A stretch of 64,000 nt of DNA from Dastarcus helophoroides (taxonomy: Eukaryota; Arthropoda; Insecta; Coleoptera; Bothrideridae). Location of the stretch: NCBI GenBank assembly GCA_028583605.1, contig CM053337.1, forward strand, positions 28,134,162 through 28,198,161, read 5' to 3'. This document shows, in pieces, positions 21,421-31,330 of the stretch. The notes beneath the pieces are model-generated. The model did not search any database and was not told the origin of the DNA. It saw only the letters and a list, made by a program, of their open reading frames with translations. Made by a program: the position numbers and the translations under genes. How positions within the stretch are numbered: the first letter of the stretch is position 1; the number at the start of each line of letters is the position of its first letter.

Positions 21421-21647
21421 AAATTTTAACAATTTATTTAGTTGGATATACACTTGTGTGCAAAGAAATCGACCCATTGTAAACTTTTAAATTTAACTAT
21501 AATTTTTTTAGAAACTATTCGACAGATAAAAAAAAATATGCTGTTGGAAAGACAGTTTGATGTGCTCTAATAAGAATTCACATTTATAAAATTTATCAGG
21601 GTTCCTTAGGCTTAACATAGTGAAATGAATTCAAAAAACAAATTACT
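21421..21647. other. Short stretch before the gypsy remnant
   Basis: Contains CACTTGTGTGCAAAGAAATC at about 21451, a word of the kind seen at Tc1/mariner ends. A matching inverted end was not found, so no element is called. Confidence 0.25.
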
Positions 21648-21664
21648 GTAACAAACTGTAGTAT

Positions 21665-23675
21665 GTCTGTACTCCCGATTGTGATATCGTTTTCCGAAAA
21701 CCGAAGTCTACCTTGTGCACAAGCCATATTTTGGTTTATCCTCAGCAGAATGGGAAGTTCGTGTTAGACACAGACGCCAGCAACGTCAGCATTTGGGCGG
21801 TGCTATCCCAAATTCAAGGCGGTGAAGAAAGAGTGATCAAATATTACAGCATAATCCTGACGAAGCCGGAGAGCAACAACTGCACCACCAGGAAGGAACT
21901 TCTTCCGATAGTGAAGGCCGTGGAAAACTTCCACAAGCATTTGTATGGCCAAGAATTCCTCATCAGGACAAATCATTCGGCGCTTTCTTGGTTATTCCGA
22001 ATGAAGAACGCAGGGGGGGCAGACGGCTAGATGGTTAAAAGGCTCCAACAGTATTACTTCTAGGTGCATCATCGACCGGGACGACAGAGGTTTTGCCCAG
22101 AAGACCTTGTGGAGATTGCGAACATTGCAGACGAGTCGAGGACCATGAGGATACAGTGGATATAAGGGTCACGTCTGATGGATGGACTCTTGAAGGTCTT
22201 CGGGAGCTGCAGAAGTGCGATGCTGATATCGGACTCATATTGAAATGAAAAAAAGCTGGACATATACCTGGATGGCAAAAAGTTCCTGACAGAAGTCCAG
22301 CTCTCAAAATTCTGTTGACCGAATGAAAATCCCTCCAGGTAGAGGACGGGGTGCTGAAGAGGGCATGAGAAAGCGCAAATGCAGTTAGTGGTGCCACGGG
22401 TTTTGTGGGAGGTGCACAATGGGGCCTCTGGTGGACATTTAGGAATGAACAAAACCCTGGAAACCCTGGTTTTAATGGGTTAACTGCAGGGAGGACGTCG
22501 AGCGATGGTGTTGAAAATGTGTCACTTGCGCTGCATCCAAGGGTCCCCGTACAAGACCAAAGAGACCCTGAAGCAGTATAATGTGAGAGCTCCATCTGAA
22601 AGAATTGCAATAGATGTGACAGGACCATTTCCAGCATCAGGCGATGGAAACAAGTACATTCTGGTGGCCATGAACTATTTCAGTAAATGGCCTGAGGCTT
22701 ACGCCATGCCGAACCAGGAAGCTACCAAGTCGCAAGGGTTCTTGTGGACTACACTCGTATCAAGGAAGGAACTTCGACTCTAGGGTTTTGCAAGAGGTGT
22801 GCCGTCTTCTTGGAATAAAGAAAACTTGAACGACACCTCTTCTTTCACAGTCTGATGGAATGGTGGAAAGATTTAACAGGACCTTGCAGGAACATCTTTC
22901 GAAGGTCGTTTCCAAGCATCAGAAAGACTAAGACCGACAACTGCCACCGTTTCTACAGTCAACTCCCGCTAAAGTTGCGCCCGTTAAAGTTGCACGTTCG
23001 TTAAAATTGTCAGGATACGATCGTTAAAATTGCGTGGATATTCCCCCACTGTAATTTTCGAATAACGAATTGGACTTCTGAGTTTTAGCGCCACTTTTGA
23101 ATGACCCACTCAACTGCGCAGGGAGCAATAAAACATATATATTTTTTGACAATAGTAGGGATAACGGGGAGTAACAACTTTAACGGTCGATCCAGTACGG
23201 TGAGCGCAACTTTAGCGGGAGTCTACTGTAATGAGCTAGCACGCGGCAACTCATGACAATACAAGTCAGACTTCGTCGAAAGTGATCTTCAGGAGGGAAC
23301 TGCGGCTTCCGTGTGATTTGGTGTTTATATCACCAAGGAAGACCCCCAGGGAGACGATGGGCTTTGTAGACGGTTTGAGGGAAGCGATATTAGAGAGACA
23401 TGCCCTGGTGCGGACGAAGATCAACTTGGAGATTGGCCAGATGAAGACAAGATGTAATGTAAACGCCAACCATGATGGTTTCAGTGAAGGCGAATTCGAG
23501 TGGGTTTACAACCCTCAACGGAGGTAAGGAGGTTCGCCGAAGTTTACATCATCTTGGGAAGTGGTGAAGAGGATCAACGACTTGGTGTACAAGATCCAGC
23601 GCAGCCCCAGGACCAAGATGAAAGTGGTACACCCCAACAAACTGTGCAAGTATAGTGGCAAAGTGACTGATTGAA
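21665..23675 (+). pseudogene. Gypsy pol remnant: RNase H and integrase
   Basis: The RNase H part reads LDTDASN with AVLSQIQGG, then YYSIILTKPESNN, TRKELLPIVKAVENFHKHLY and RTNHSALSWLF (gypsy pattern). Shifted frames cross a spacer at 22030-22500. The integrase core follows: RIAIDVTGPFPASGDGNKYI with the first catalytic Asp codon at 22613, FSKWPEAYAMPNQEA, and after a deletion that removes the second Asp block (SDQG), PQSDGMVERFNRTL with the catalytic Glu codon at 22865. The C-terminal part resumes after a MITE (22956-23228): ELRLPCDLVF, LVRTKINLEIGQMKTR, EWVYNPQRR, TKMKVVHPNKL. Many stops and frameshifts make it non-functional. Two open frames on the opposite strand across 22035-22637 are shadows. 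Confidence 0.9.
22956..23228. mobile_element. Pogo/Tigger-like MITE nested in gypsy integrase
   Basis: The ends are inverted repeats: left CAGTCAACTCCCGCTAAAG then TTGCGC, right (reverse-complemented) CAGTAGACTCCCGCTAAAG then TTGCGC. Both are flanked by TA (22954-22955 and 23229-23230), the Tc1/mariner target. Internal CGTTAAAATTG-like words are repeated, and there is no transposase. It interrupts the pol frame between LPPFL and RAATHDNTSQ-like residues, so it is younger than the gypsy insertion. Confidence 0.88.
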
Positions 23676-23710
23676 ACTGATCGGGACGATCAGTATTAAG
23701 AGGGAGGCAG

Positions 23711-24089
23711 TGTAACAAACTGTAGTTTAAAATTTCTATTAGTGATTGTGTAGGGTAAGGAACTCTCTGAAAACATTTGTTAATGGGAAGCGGCCGCGAG
23801 AATGAATCATACGGCAGATTAGCGTTCTAGACTTTTCCCGCTTGCTCGAGCCCGATCTGTACGGAGATCCGTTCTAGAAACCGGAACGGTATAAATACGC
23901 GGTCGTCGTTCCCTCAAGTCACTCAGATAGTCAGTTAGATAGTCAGTCAGATAATCGGTCAGTCAGATAGTCAGATAGTTGGATAATCAGATAGTTAAGT
24001 GAATCATAATTGTTGTGTTCTGAAACAAGTGTGAAACACAATTTTTACTATTCGCGGGATTTTAATTATCGAACCGATAACACGTAACA
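23711..24089 (+). mobile_element. 3' LTR of the gypsy remnant
   Basis: Starts TGTAACAAACTG and ends CACGTAACA. It contains CCGGAACGGTATAAATACGC (TATA box), then a run of TCAGATAGTCAG-type 8- to 12-base repeats at 23925-24000, longer than in solo LTR copy 1. A purine tract precedes it. Same family as the solo LTR at 6772-7114. Confidence 0.88.
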
Positions 24090-25200
24090 TTGCCTTTTCT
24101 TTTACTATTAAAAGAAATCTGGTTATTGAAACTTATCTAAATTAATATTCAATTTTTAATAATCGTTAGTGACTCCCTCTTGCTCTAATAATATTTCTCA
24201 TGCGATTAGGCATAAATCTAATTAAGTTCACTACGGTTTTTTGTGGGATATTTAGCCACTCTTCTTCTACTGCAGTAATAAGTTCTAGGATCCAGGTTGG
24301 AGCACGAAGTCTTGCTCGATTTTGTAGTTTTAACTGGTTCTATGAAGACTCGATTGGATTTATGTCAGGACGGCTTGCTGGTCATACCATAACCCGAAAT
24401 CTGCACTATACTTTTGCATGATTCTTGAGGTTTCCGGCCTTGCATTGTCACGCATAAAAATTAATTCGTCTCGAATTTCGTCGACGTAAGGTAGCACATG
24501 AAGTGCTAAAATCTCCTCAATGTACCCGTACCCATCATTTGTTAAACCTCCTCTCATGTGACCATGACTGTCCTTACGAATGAAGACAAGATAAGTGCAT
24601 GTGTTCCCATGAAAATTGCACACTAGATCATGCAGAAACCCCCTCCATAATCAGTTCTCTTTTCAAAGTAGAATTTTGCAAATCGCTCTCCTGGTCTCTA
24701 GTATACTTGTTTTCTTTAGTTGCTACCTCTGGTCCTGGTCTCATCTACATAAGACCAGAATGTAATCCTACTGTTCCGATGTCCAATTCAGATTTTGTGG
24801 AAAACGGGGGCGTGCTTGGTGATGAGCTGAGGAAGGTTTTGTACCATTCTCAGGTGTTTGGGGCCCAGATTCTTGTTGTTCACTAACTTATACCTGATTG
24901 CCATATTTTGCTGATCTATTGTTGCACTTGAACTGCAGTAAGACAACGATTGACACAATAAAGCGGTGGACAGGAGCCGCTGTAAATTGTTTTTTGCCCG
25001 TTCCAGGTCTCACACGAAAGAATTCAGTTTTCTCATAAGGTTGACACACTCTTCCGTGTCATATTCAGTTGATGAGTAACAGCTTGCTAGCTAAGTTGAT
25101 TTTCGATTAAAACCAATTACTTGGGCTGCTTTTTGCGGCATCGTGTGCATTAAACTAACACATCTGAAAACTAATAAAATTAAGAAAAACGAATGAGATT
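24090..25200 (-). pseudogene. Tc1-like transposase remnant (second family)
   Basis: Read on the minus strand. PRFPQNLNWTSEQ near 24800-24850 matches the Tc1 segment before the first catalytic Asp. VFIRKDSHGHMRGG followed by YIEEILALHVLPYVDEIRDE and LIFMRDNARPETS near 24440-24590 contains the second-Asp block (family DNARPH, here RPE). Beyond 24380 IQSSLHRTS replaces the third catalytic region (DLNPIEH-like), which is lost. Several stops. It is a different subfamily from the Tc1 at 4530-6050. Terminal repeats were not found, so the span is approximate; it starts just after the gypsy LTR. Confidence 0.8.
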
Positions 25201-25459
25201 AAAAAATTTCCAACTGTCACAAGCTTGTTCCGTTCACCATAATCACCACATGAACACTTGTTGTATTTTTACTAAGTGCTTCGCGTGTAAAAAATAAGGA
25301 CTCTATAAATTTAAACTCAAATTAAAGCATATTAAATTGTCTTTCAAACAACATATATTTTTCATTGATATGGTGAATGGTTTATAAAAAACTATGGTTG
25401 AATTCAAAAGTAGACAGTGGGCAGATTTCAATGCATGCAAGTATATTATGCTTTTTCTA
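25201..25459. other. Short stretch without a recognisable gene
   Basis: AT-rich unique sequence between a Tc1 remnant and a T-rich repeat block. Confidence 0.35.
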
Positions 25460-25673
25460 AATATCCTGAGTATAACTTAAAATTTAATTGTTTCTCAAAA
25501 TTTCGAGTGAACACTTCTTAATTTTGACCTGGTTTCTTAAAATTTTGACATTAATCACAAACTTTCGACTTTTTTTGCAAAATTCTGAATTAAGCTTGAA
25601 ATTCTGGTCTTTTAATGTCAAAAGATTTTCTTTATTCTTGGAATTTTTAGTTTTTTGTCTAAATATTTGATTT
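25460..25673. repeat. AT-rich degenerate repeat, T-rich polarity (left of mariner)
   Basis: Cores TTTCTCAAAATTTCGAG, TTTCTTAAAATTTTGAC, TTTTTTTGCAAAATTC. The block continues at 26944 on the other side of the mariner, so the transposon inserted into the repeat. Confidence 0.7.
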
Positions 25674-25675
25674 TA

Positions 25676-26941
25676 TTGGGTTGGCAACTAAGTAATTGCG
25701 GATTTCACTCATAGATGGCTTCAGTTGAATTTTTAAGTTTGCAGACGTAGTACAAATGTAAAACACATTTTGTTATTTGATAGTTGGGAATTCAGCTGTC
25801 ATTCAGTAGAAAATTTTTTTTGATCGGTTGAGTAGTTTTCGCTTGGCCTTCGTTGAAAAATGGAAAATCAAAAGAAACATTTTCGTCATATTTTGATTTT
25901 TTACTTCCGCAAAGGGAAAAACGCATCGCAAGTTCATAAAAAGTTATGTGCTGTTTATGGTGACGAAGCCTTAAAAGAACAGCAGTGTCAAAATTGGTTT
26001 ATCAAATTTCGTTCTGGTGATTTTTCACTCAAAGATGAAAAACGCTCTGGTCGTCCAGTTGAAGTTGATGACGCCCTAATCAAAGCAATAATCGATTCGG
26101 ATCGTCACAGTACAACACGTGAGATTGCAGAGAAGCTTCATGTATCACATACATGCATTGAAAATCACTTAAAACAACTTGGCTATGTTCAAAAACTCGA
26201 TACATGGGTTCCTCACGAACTAAAAGAAACGCATTTAATGCCTGCGTATAAACAGCTGCGATTTGCTAAAGATACGTAATGAAAATGATCCATTTTTAAA
26301 ACGACTGATAACTGGCGATGAAAAATGAGTTGTTTATAACAATATCAAGCGGAAAAGATCGTGGAGCAGGCCAGGTGAACCAACTCAAACAACATCAAAA
26401 GCTGATATTCATCAAAAGAAGGTTTTGTTATCAGTTTGGTGGGATTACAAAGGAATTGTCTACTTTGGACTCTTACCACCCAACCGAACGATCAATTCTG
26501 ATGTCTACATTGAACAACTAACGAAATTAAACAATGCACTTGAAGAAAAGCGGCCCGAATTGACAAATCGAAAAAGTGTTGTATTCCATCATGACAATGC
26601 AAGGCCACACACATATTTGGTCACTCGGCAAAAATTATTGAAGCTTGGTTGGGATGTTTTGCCACATCCACCATATAGTCCTGACCTTGCACCATCTTAT
26701 TACTTTTTGTTTCGATCTTTACAAAACTTGTTGAATGGTAAAAATTTCAATACCTGATTCAGTTTTTTGCTAATAAAAACCAGAAGTTTTATGAACATGG
26801 GATTATGATGCTGCCTGAAAGATGGCAAAAGGTCATTGATCAAAATGGGCAATACATTACAGAATAAAGTTATTTAGTTCCATGAAAAAATTTCTTTGAT
26901 TTTCTAAAAAAAAATCCGCAATTACTTAGTTGCCAATCCAA
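25676..26941 (+). mobile_element. Mariner element, full-length, inactive
   Basis: The inverted ends read TTGGGTTGGCAACTAAGTAA and, reverse-complemented, TTGGATTGGCAACTAAGTAA, both continuing TTGCGGATTT. TA flanks both sides (25674-25675 and 26942-26943). Total length 1266 bases is normal for mariner. The transposase frame is on the plus strand and broken. Adjacent DNA is degenerate AT-rich repeat on both sides. Confidence 0.95.
25860..26867 (+). pseudogene. Mariner transposase (D,D34D family), broken
   Basis: The N-terminal helix-turn-helix pair is well preserved (residues 1-110: FRKGKNASQVHKKLC, WFIKFRSGDFSLKDEKRSGR). It is followed by the linker WVPHEL near residue 120. A frameshift near 26277 is followed by TGDEK with the first catalytic Asp codon at 26317; the next codon after K is TGA (26326), where the family has Trp. 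The second Asp (FHHDNARPH) is at 26593. The third catalytic residue, 34 residues later in SPDLAPS-YFLF, is TAT (Tyr) at 26698 in place of Asp. A further stop lies near 26756 and the frame ends TAA at 26865. The enzyme would therefore be dead even if the frame were open. Confidence 0.93.
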
Positions 26942-26943
26942 TA

Positions 26944-28060
26944 TATTCGAAAACTGATGATTTTTTTTCATTTTGACTTGAAACCCGAAAATCGTAGATT
27001 TCTTTGAAACATTTTCTATGAAAAATTCTGGCTTTTAATCTTTATCTTAAAAATTTAATTTGAACCTTTAAATTTTAGGTTTATTCTGAAAATGTAAATT
27101 TATTTTCAAATTTCAATTTGAAATGTCGTCTTTTTTTATTTAGATTTTATTTTTATTTTTGTTTTTGTCGATTTTTTTTTCTTCAAATTCAATACCTAAC
27201 TTTTTGCTTAAGATCATCACCTTACACCCCTTATTTCGACTCAGAGATTTCGATTGTATTTTGAAATTTGAACTTTGTTTCGAAATTTTAAGTTTAAACA
27301 GTTATAATTTATTCCATTTTTTTTAATAATGCTTTTCTTTTCATAACCTTATTTTTACTTTTGTAATAAATTTCGACTGTAAGCTCGAATGTTCAGGAAG
27401 ATTTATATTTTAATATAAACTTTCGACTTTTCTTGTCAAAAATTCGATTTAAATTTTTTACTTTTTTCCTAGTTGTTGGCTTGAAAACTCATTTTTTTCC
27501 TTTGGTGGAGCTTTTGAGCTTATATGTATTTTCGAAATAACGACTTTTCAAAATTTTGTATAAACTTTAAATTATTTCGAAATTTGAACTTTGTTTTCAC
27601 AAGTTAAAGTTTGCACTTTCAATATTGTGTTTTTTCGAGTAGTTCTGTTATAAATTTTAAATGTATTTTGTACGATTTCTGACTATGGCGCTGCCTACGT
27701 ATTTCAACGGAAAAAAGTGGGAGCTACTGTACACGCGGGCGGCTGAACCGCCGAACGTTTAGGAAGGCATCTGGCTAGATTCATACAAATGGTGAAAGCA
27801 ACAGCTCGTTACCGAATGATGCAGTTTGGTCATTTTGTACCTTAGTTGCTAGTTGGGAATAAAATAATGTCCAATTGATCAATAAATGTTTTTCTTGGTA
27901 ATTGAGGTTTTGACTTTTTAATTCCTTTTTTTTGAAGTATTTTACATTTTTAATGCCTTTTTTAACTATTCGTTTTTGCCTAAATTAACATTTCGCTCAC
28001 TTATTTTATTTGATTACACCTAAAATCCGGTCTTTACTTTTTTTAAAGTTTTAACCCCTA
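26944..28060. repeat. AT-rich degenerate repeat, mostly T-rich, with a GC-richer island
   Basis: TTTCGACT, TTTGAAATTTG and TTTTTTTC words recur throughout. At about 27680-27860 the composition changes: CGCTGCCTACGTATTTCAAC, then GCGGGCGGCTGAACCGCCG (a GGCGG/CCGCC hairpin). A 25-codon ATG frame from 27687 is present. This island could be a SINE-like insert; no internal promoter boxes were recognised with certainty. Confidence 0.6.
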
Positions 28061-28590
28061 TTATGCTTTCAAAGCACTGCGAGCAGAATGCGGAAACAAG
28101 GATAAATGGCGATGAACCGCCTTCTTAAACAAGGATAGGTTGTAATTCTTGGGGAAAATTCCTTTCGGTAACAAGTTCCATAACTTGGAAGTTCTATAGA
28201 AAAAAGAGTCTCCGTAGACAGAAGTCATCACTGTGTCAAGCTGGGCCGCACAAGAATTTACTGTCTCCAACTGTCTAGTATGCCTCAAGAATCTTGCCCT
28301 TGGGGGGATCAATCCTGTTAGTTCTTGCAAGCATCTTCCATGATAGTACTTGTAGAAAAGAGCCAAGTCACCAACCATCCGCCTGTGCTGTAGTGTTTCG
28401 AGAGAATCGGTCAAACTCTCGTTGTCAATTAAGCGAATCTCTCTTCTTTGAATTGAATCCAAGAAAGCTAAAGTGTGTTTTGAGGCCGAACTCCAAACAT
28501 GAGAGCAGTATTCTGGTGTTGGCCTAAATTGAGCTTTGTATAGTGTTAATAGCTGATGAGATGTGAAGTACTTTTTAGCTCTAAAAAGAT
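28061..28590 (-). pseudogene. LINE ORF2 C-terminal end (copy A)
   Basis: On the minus strand an uninterrupted frame ends at TAA (28061-28063). It encodes the region after the RT palm of an insect LINE: FRAKKYFTSHQLLTLYKAQ, CSHVWSSASKHTLAFLDSIQ, RLIDNESLTDSLETLQHRRM, GDLALFYKYYHGRC, LWNLLPKGIFPKNYNLSLFK. The same sequence is found at 52090-52580 (copy B) and, split, at 8222-8337 plus 10496-10593 (copy C). The copy is truncated on its 5' side at about 28590, where AT-rich repeat takes over. The frame is still open, so it is the youngest of the three, but it lacks the catalytic RT core. Confidence 0.85.
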
Positions 28591-29040
28591 TTTCTAAGAG
28601 ACTTTGAAACAATTTTAACAAAGAAGGCAAATTTTGAGAAATTAATTTCAACTGAAACCTCGAAATTTTGTATTCGTCCTTGAAATTTTAGGTATAATCT
28701 CAAAAATTTTAAACCTAGGACAAAACTATACAATTTAAATAAAAGCACAAATTTCGAATTTAAATAGAAAATTTTAAGCAAAAAATGTTATAAATCGAAA
28801 ATTATTTGCGGAAAAAATACTGTAAATAAATCGTGTCAGATTTGATTTAAAATTTTTCTTAAAATCATCTTCCTGAAAATGCAGGCCTTAACGTGATTCT
28901 GAAAATTCAAAATATTTTTTACAAATGTCGAGTTTCTTTCTCTGAAATTTAAACTTTTTTAAACTTTTGAGTTTAAATTTGATTTTTTTTACTCGTAATT
29001 TTAATTTTGTATCGAAGTTTTGAAATATTAAAATTCTTGA
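28591..29040. repeat. AT-rich degenerate repeat
   Basis: AAATTTCGAATTTAAATAG, TTTAAAATTTTTCTTAAAATC and similar words, mixed polarity. No gene. Confidence 0.55.
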
Positions 29041-30895
29041 ATATAAGGGGAGGGGGGCGTTTTTTTAAATTTGTACAAGGGCGGCTGATGGGCACGAGGT
29101 GGGCCTGGATAGGTATTTATAATAGCTTTCAAATGGTTTCGCTTATCGTAAGATGCCATTTAAAATGTTTAGTCATAAAAGTCTTATGCCGTCACCTATG
29201 ATGATTACTTCACCTATTATCATTTGTTGAGATGTTGAAAAACTTACAATCTTCCAAATTTCAATAATCTAATAAGTCTAACGATTCAAAAGATAAAGCA
29301 TGGTAGCAGGGGGAGGGGACTTTTGACTACTACTGTATTCTAGAAAAGCAAAGGTACTTTAGGAAACCAGAATTTACAAAATTCTAACAACACGACACAC
29401 AACGACACAAAAATGCATTAACAGTGAATCATAATTATTAAAGTGTTGTCATTTGAAATTCGTAAAGCCTAAAGTGATTTACCTGAATGTCCAAAATTTA
29501 TCGTTTTACTTTACCCTTGTATCTTAGGAAATTCCAAACTTAATACAGTCAGGTAATATCAATATCCTTCCTGTAAATTAGCGATAACCTTGTAAAAACA
29601 TTTTCCAAATAGTACATTTATAATAATTCTTTATGGATAATGTGGAATGTAAATGATAAATTGCGTTTTTAATGTGCATGTGGCGAAAATTAATAATTCA
29701 TTTGGGGCATAATAATTAAATTTTATCAACTATATACCTTTCTGATATGTAAAATTATAGATTAATGGAAGGACGTATTCATAAAACGGACGATAAACGA
29801 TGTAATTAAATGTAAAATTATATAATCGACGTAGTCTATTTGAAGGTTATCACTGGCATTTTATTGTCTTCGTTCTTTTCATATATTTATAACTTTTCTA
29901 TTCGCATACATTATTGTCAACATAGGTTTAACGTTGTAAACTAAACAATCAATTTTGTTTTAAAAAAATCGACCGGTTCACACAATTAGCAATATTACAT
30001 TGTCACCAAATTTAACTATTTTTTTATTTATGTAGAAATCTTATCCAAAATTTCTAGTGTGATAATGGAAAAATGAAGGAACTGTCTCTTTTCATATAGA
30101 CACATTTTTATACAGTCAATTTCAACATTAATGGAACAAGCAATTGTCATAATTTTAATACCACGAAATCTCTCAAACAAAAAATGTTTACGGTGACCAA
30201 TATGGCTGAGATCGTTCTAATTCGAACGCAACGTCTCAGCTTATTATGTGTATTGTATATCAACAGCTAAGTATGATTTTTGATTATTTTCGATCGGACT
30301 TCAAATAAACATGTTACAGCTGATTATTAAAAATGGCGATTTTCAGTTTTTTCTAAATAAAATCAAGACGAATTAGAATTCATTTGTTTTCTCAGCTGAA
30401 CACTGTTAGGCATTAAATTCTGCACTACTTTGCCAATTTAGGCTTCCTTACATCTCTAAGCGTTTCCGAGTTCCCTGCAGTGATTGACATGTTGGTTACG
30501 CGAGTTAGAGTAACAGTGACGCGAATTAACGTAATGGTGAAGGAAAGCATAAGTTTTGCCCTTGAACGCACAATACGCCTAAAGAAAGGACAACCGCAAT
30601 TATAGAAGCAACATCGGCTAGTATTGCAATATCTACTTCTGCACCCTCAAAAAAAGAGTTCCATAGCGAAATTAAGATGTCTTTTAGCCAATTTATTTCA
30701 AAAAGAATACGTTATTTCAAAAAATGACAATAACGTAAAATATGTTAGAATTTAAAAGGCAAAGAGCTGCAAGGAAAATGTGAAGGAGTTGATCGGATTG
30801 TCAATTCAAGGGATCGTTAATAAAATATGATTCGGGAAAAATTAAAAATGAAAACGAAGATATCACATAAATTTTAGACAACACAAATTATTGGT
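29041..30895. other. Long non-repetitive stretch without a recognisable gene
   Basis: Composition is AT-rich but lacks the repeat cores and transposon signatures. It contains many TAATTA and ATAATTAAA homeodomain-type words (29690-29730, 29805-29830). No splice-bounded open frame, and no RNA gene signature. It could be ordinary intron or intergenic DNA or hold regulatory elements. Confidence 0.4.
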
Positions 30896-31330
30896 AGAAG
30901 TAAGTGAGCCGAAGGGCGACGCAGGTCACCTTCCTGGCCTAAAATCCCTAAGGAAGAGTGCTCGACTCTCTCCAAAAGTTAGTCCGAGAGAACGTCGATC
31001 AAAAAGGTTCGAGAATGGTGTTTTACTCGCCACTGTCCCCATTGCTGTATGAAGCTTCTTGAACAACTCTTCAAAAGTGAGTCAATACAGACTCCCCGGA
31101 ATCAGATTCGAGGCAGACCACATGCCTCCAAGGGCAATCCCCCTTCCAAGAGATTGAACTACTTAAAACTAAATTGAAAAGTAGGCCTCTGATGGTCCAC
31201 CAGAGCGAAACAGAATGAATAAATAATGGGTACCTTGCGTTATATATCGTTTTAAAACAATAAAGAAGTAGGTTCGACATATTCAAAATAAAGATAAGTA
31301 GATAAATTGAATACTCATGTTATGAAGTAA
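30896..31330. other. GC-richer stretch of unclear origin
   Basis: GAGCCGAAGGGCGACGCAGG and GGCAGACCACATGCCTCC give a normal GC content here. It abuts the 3' end of the R1-like LINE and may be a fragment of another LINE UTR. No coding frame is convincing. Confidence 0.3.

Larger units (their letters stand above)
21648..24089 (+). mobile_element. Gypsy-type LTR retrotransposon, decayed and 5'-deleted
   Basis: TGTAACAAACTGTAGTA at 21648 equals the start of the 3' LTR (TGTAACAAACTGTAGTT at 23711). It looks like a 17-base relic of the 5' LTR joined by deletion to the RNase H end of pol. Pol then runs to 23675, followed by a purine-rich tract (AAGAGGGAGGCAG) and the 3' LTR. Flanking bases TTAC and TTGC could be a mutated 4-bp target duplication. 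Gag, protease and RT are missing. Confidence 0.85.

Noticed and set aside
22035..22637. 200-codon frame opposite the gypsy pol
   Set aside because: Antisense shadow: the plus strand shows unmistakable integrase and spacer residues in the same region.
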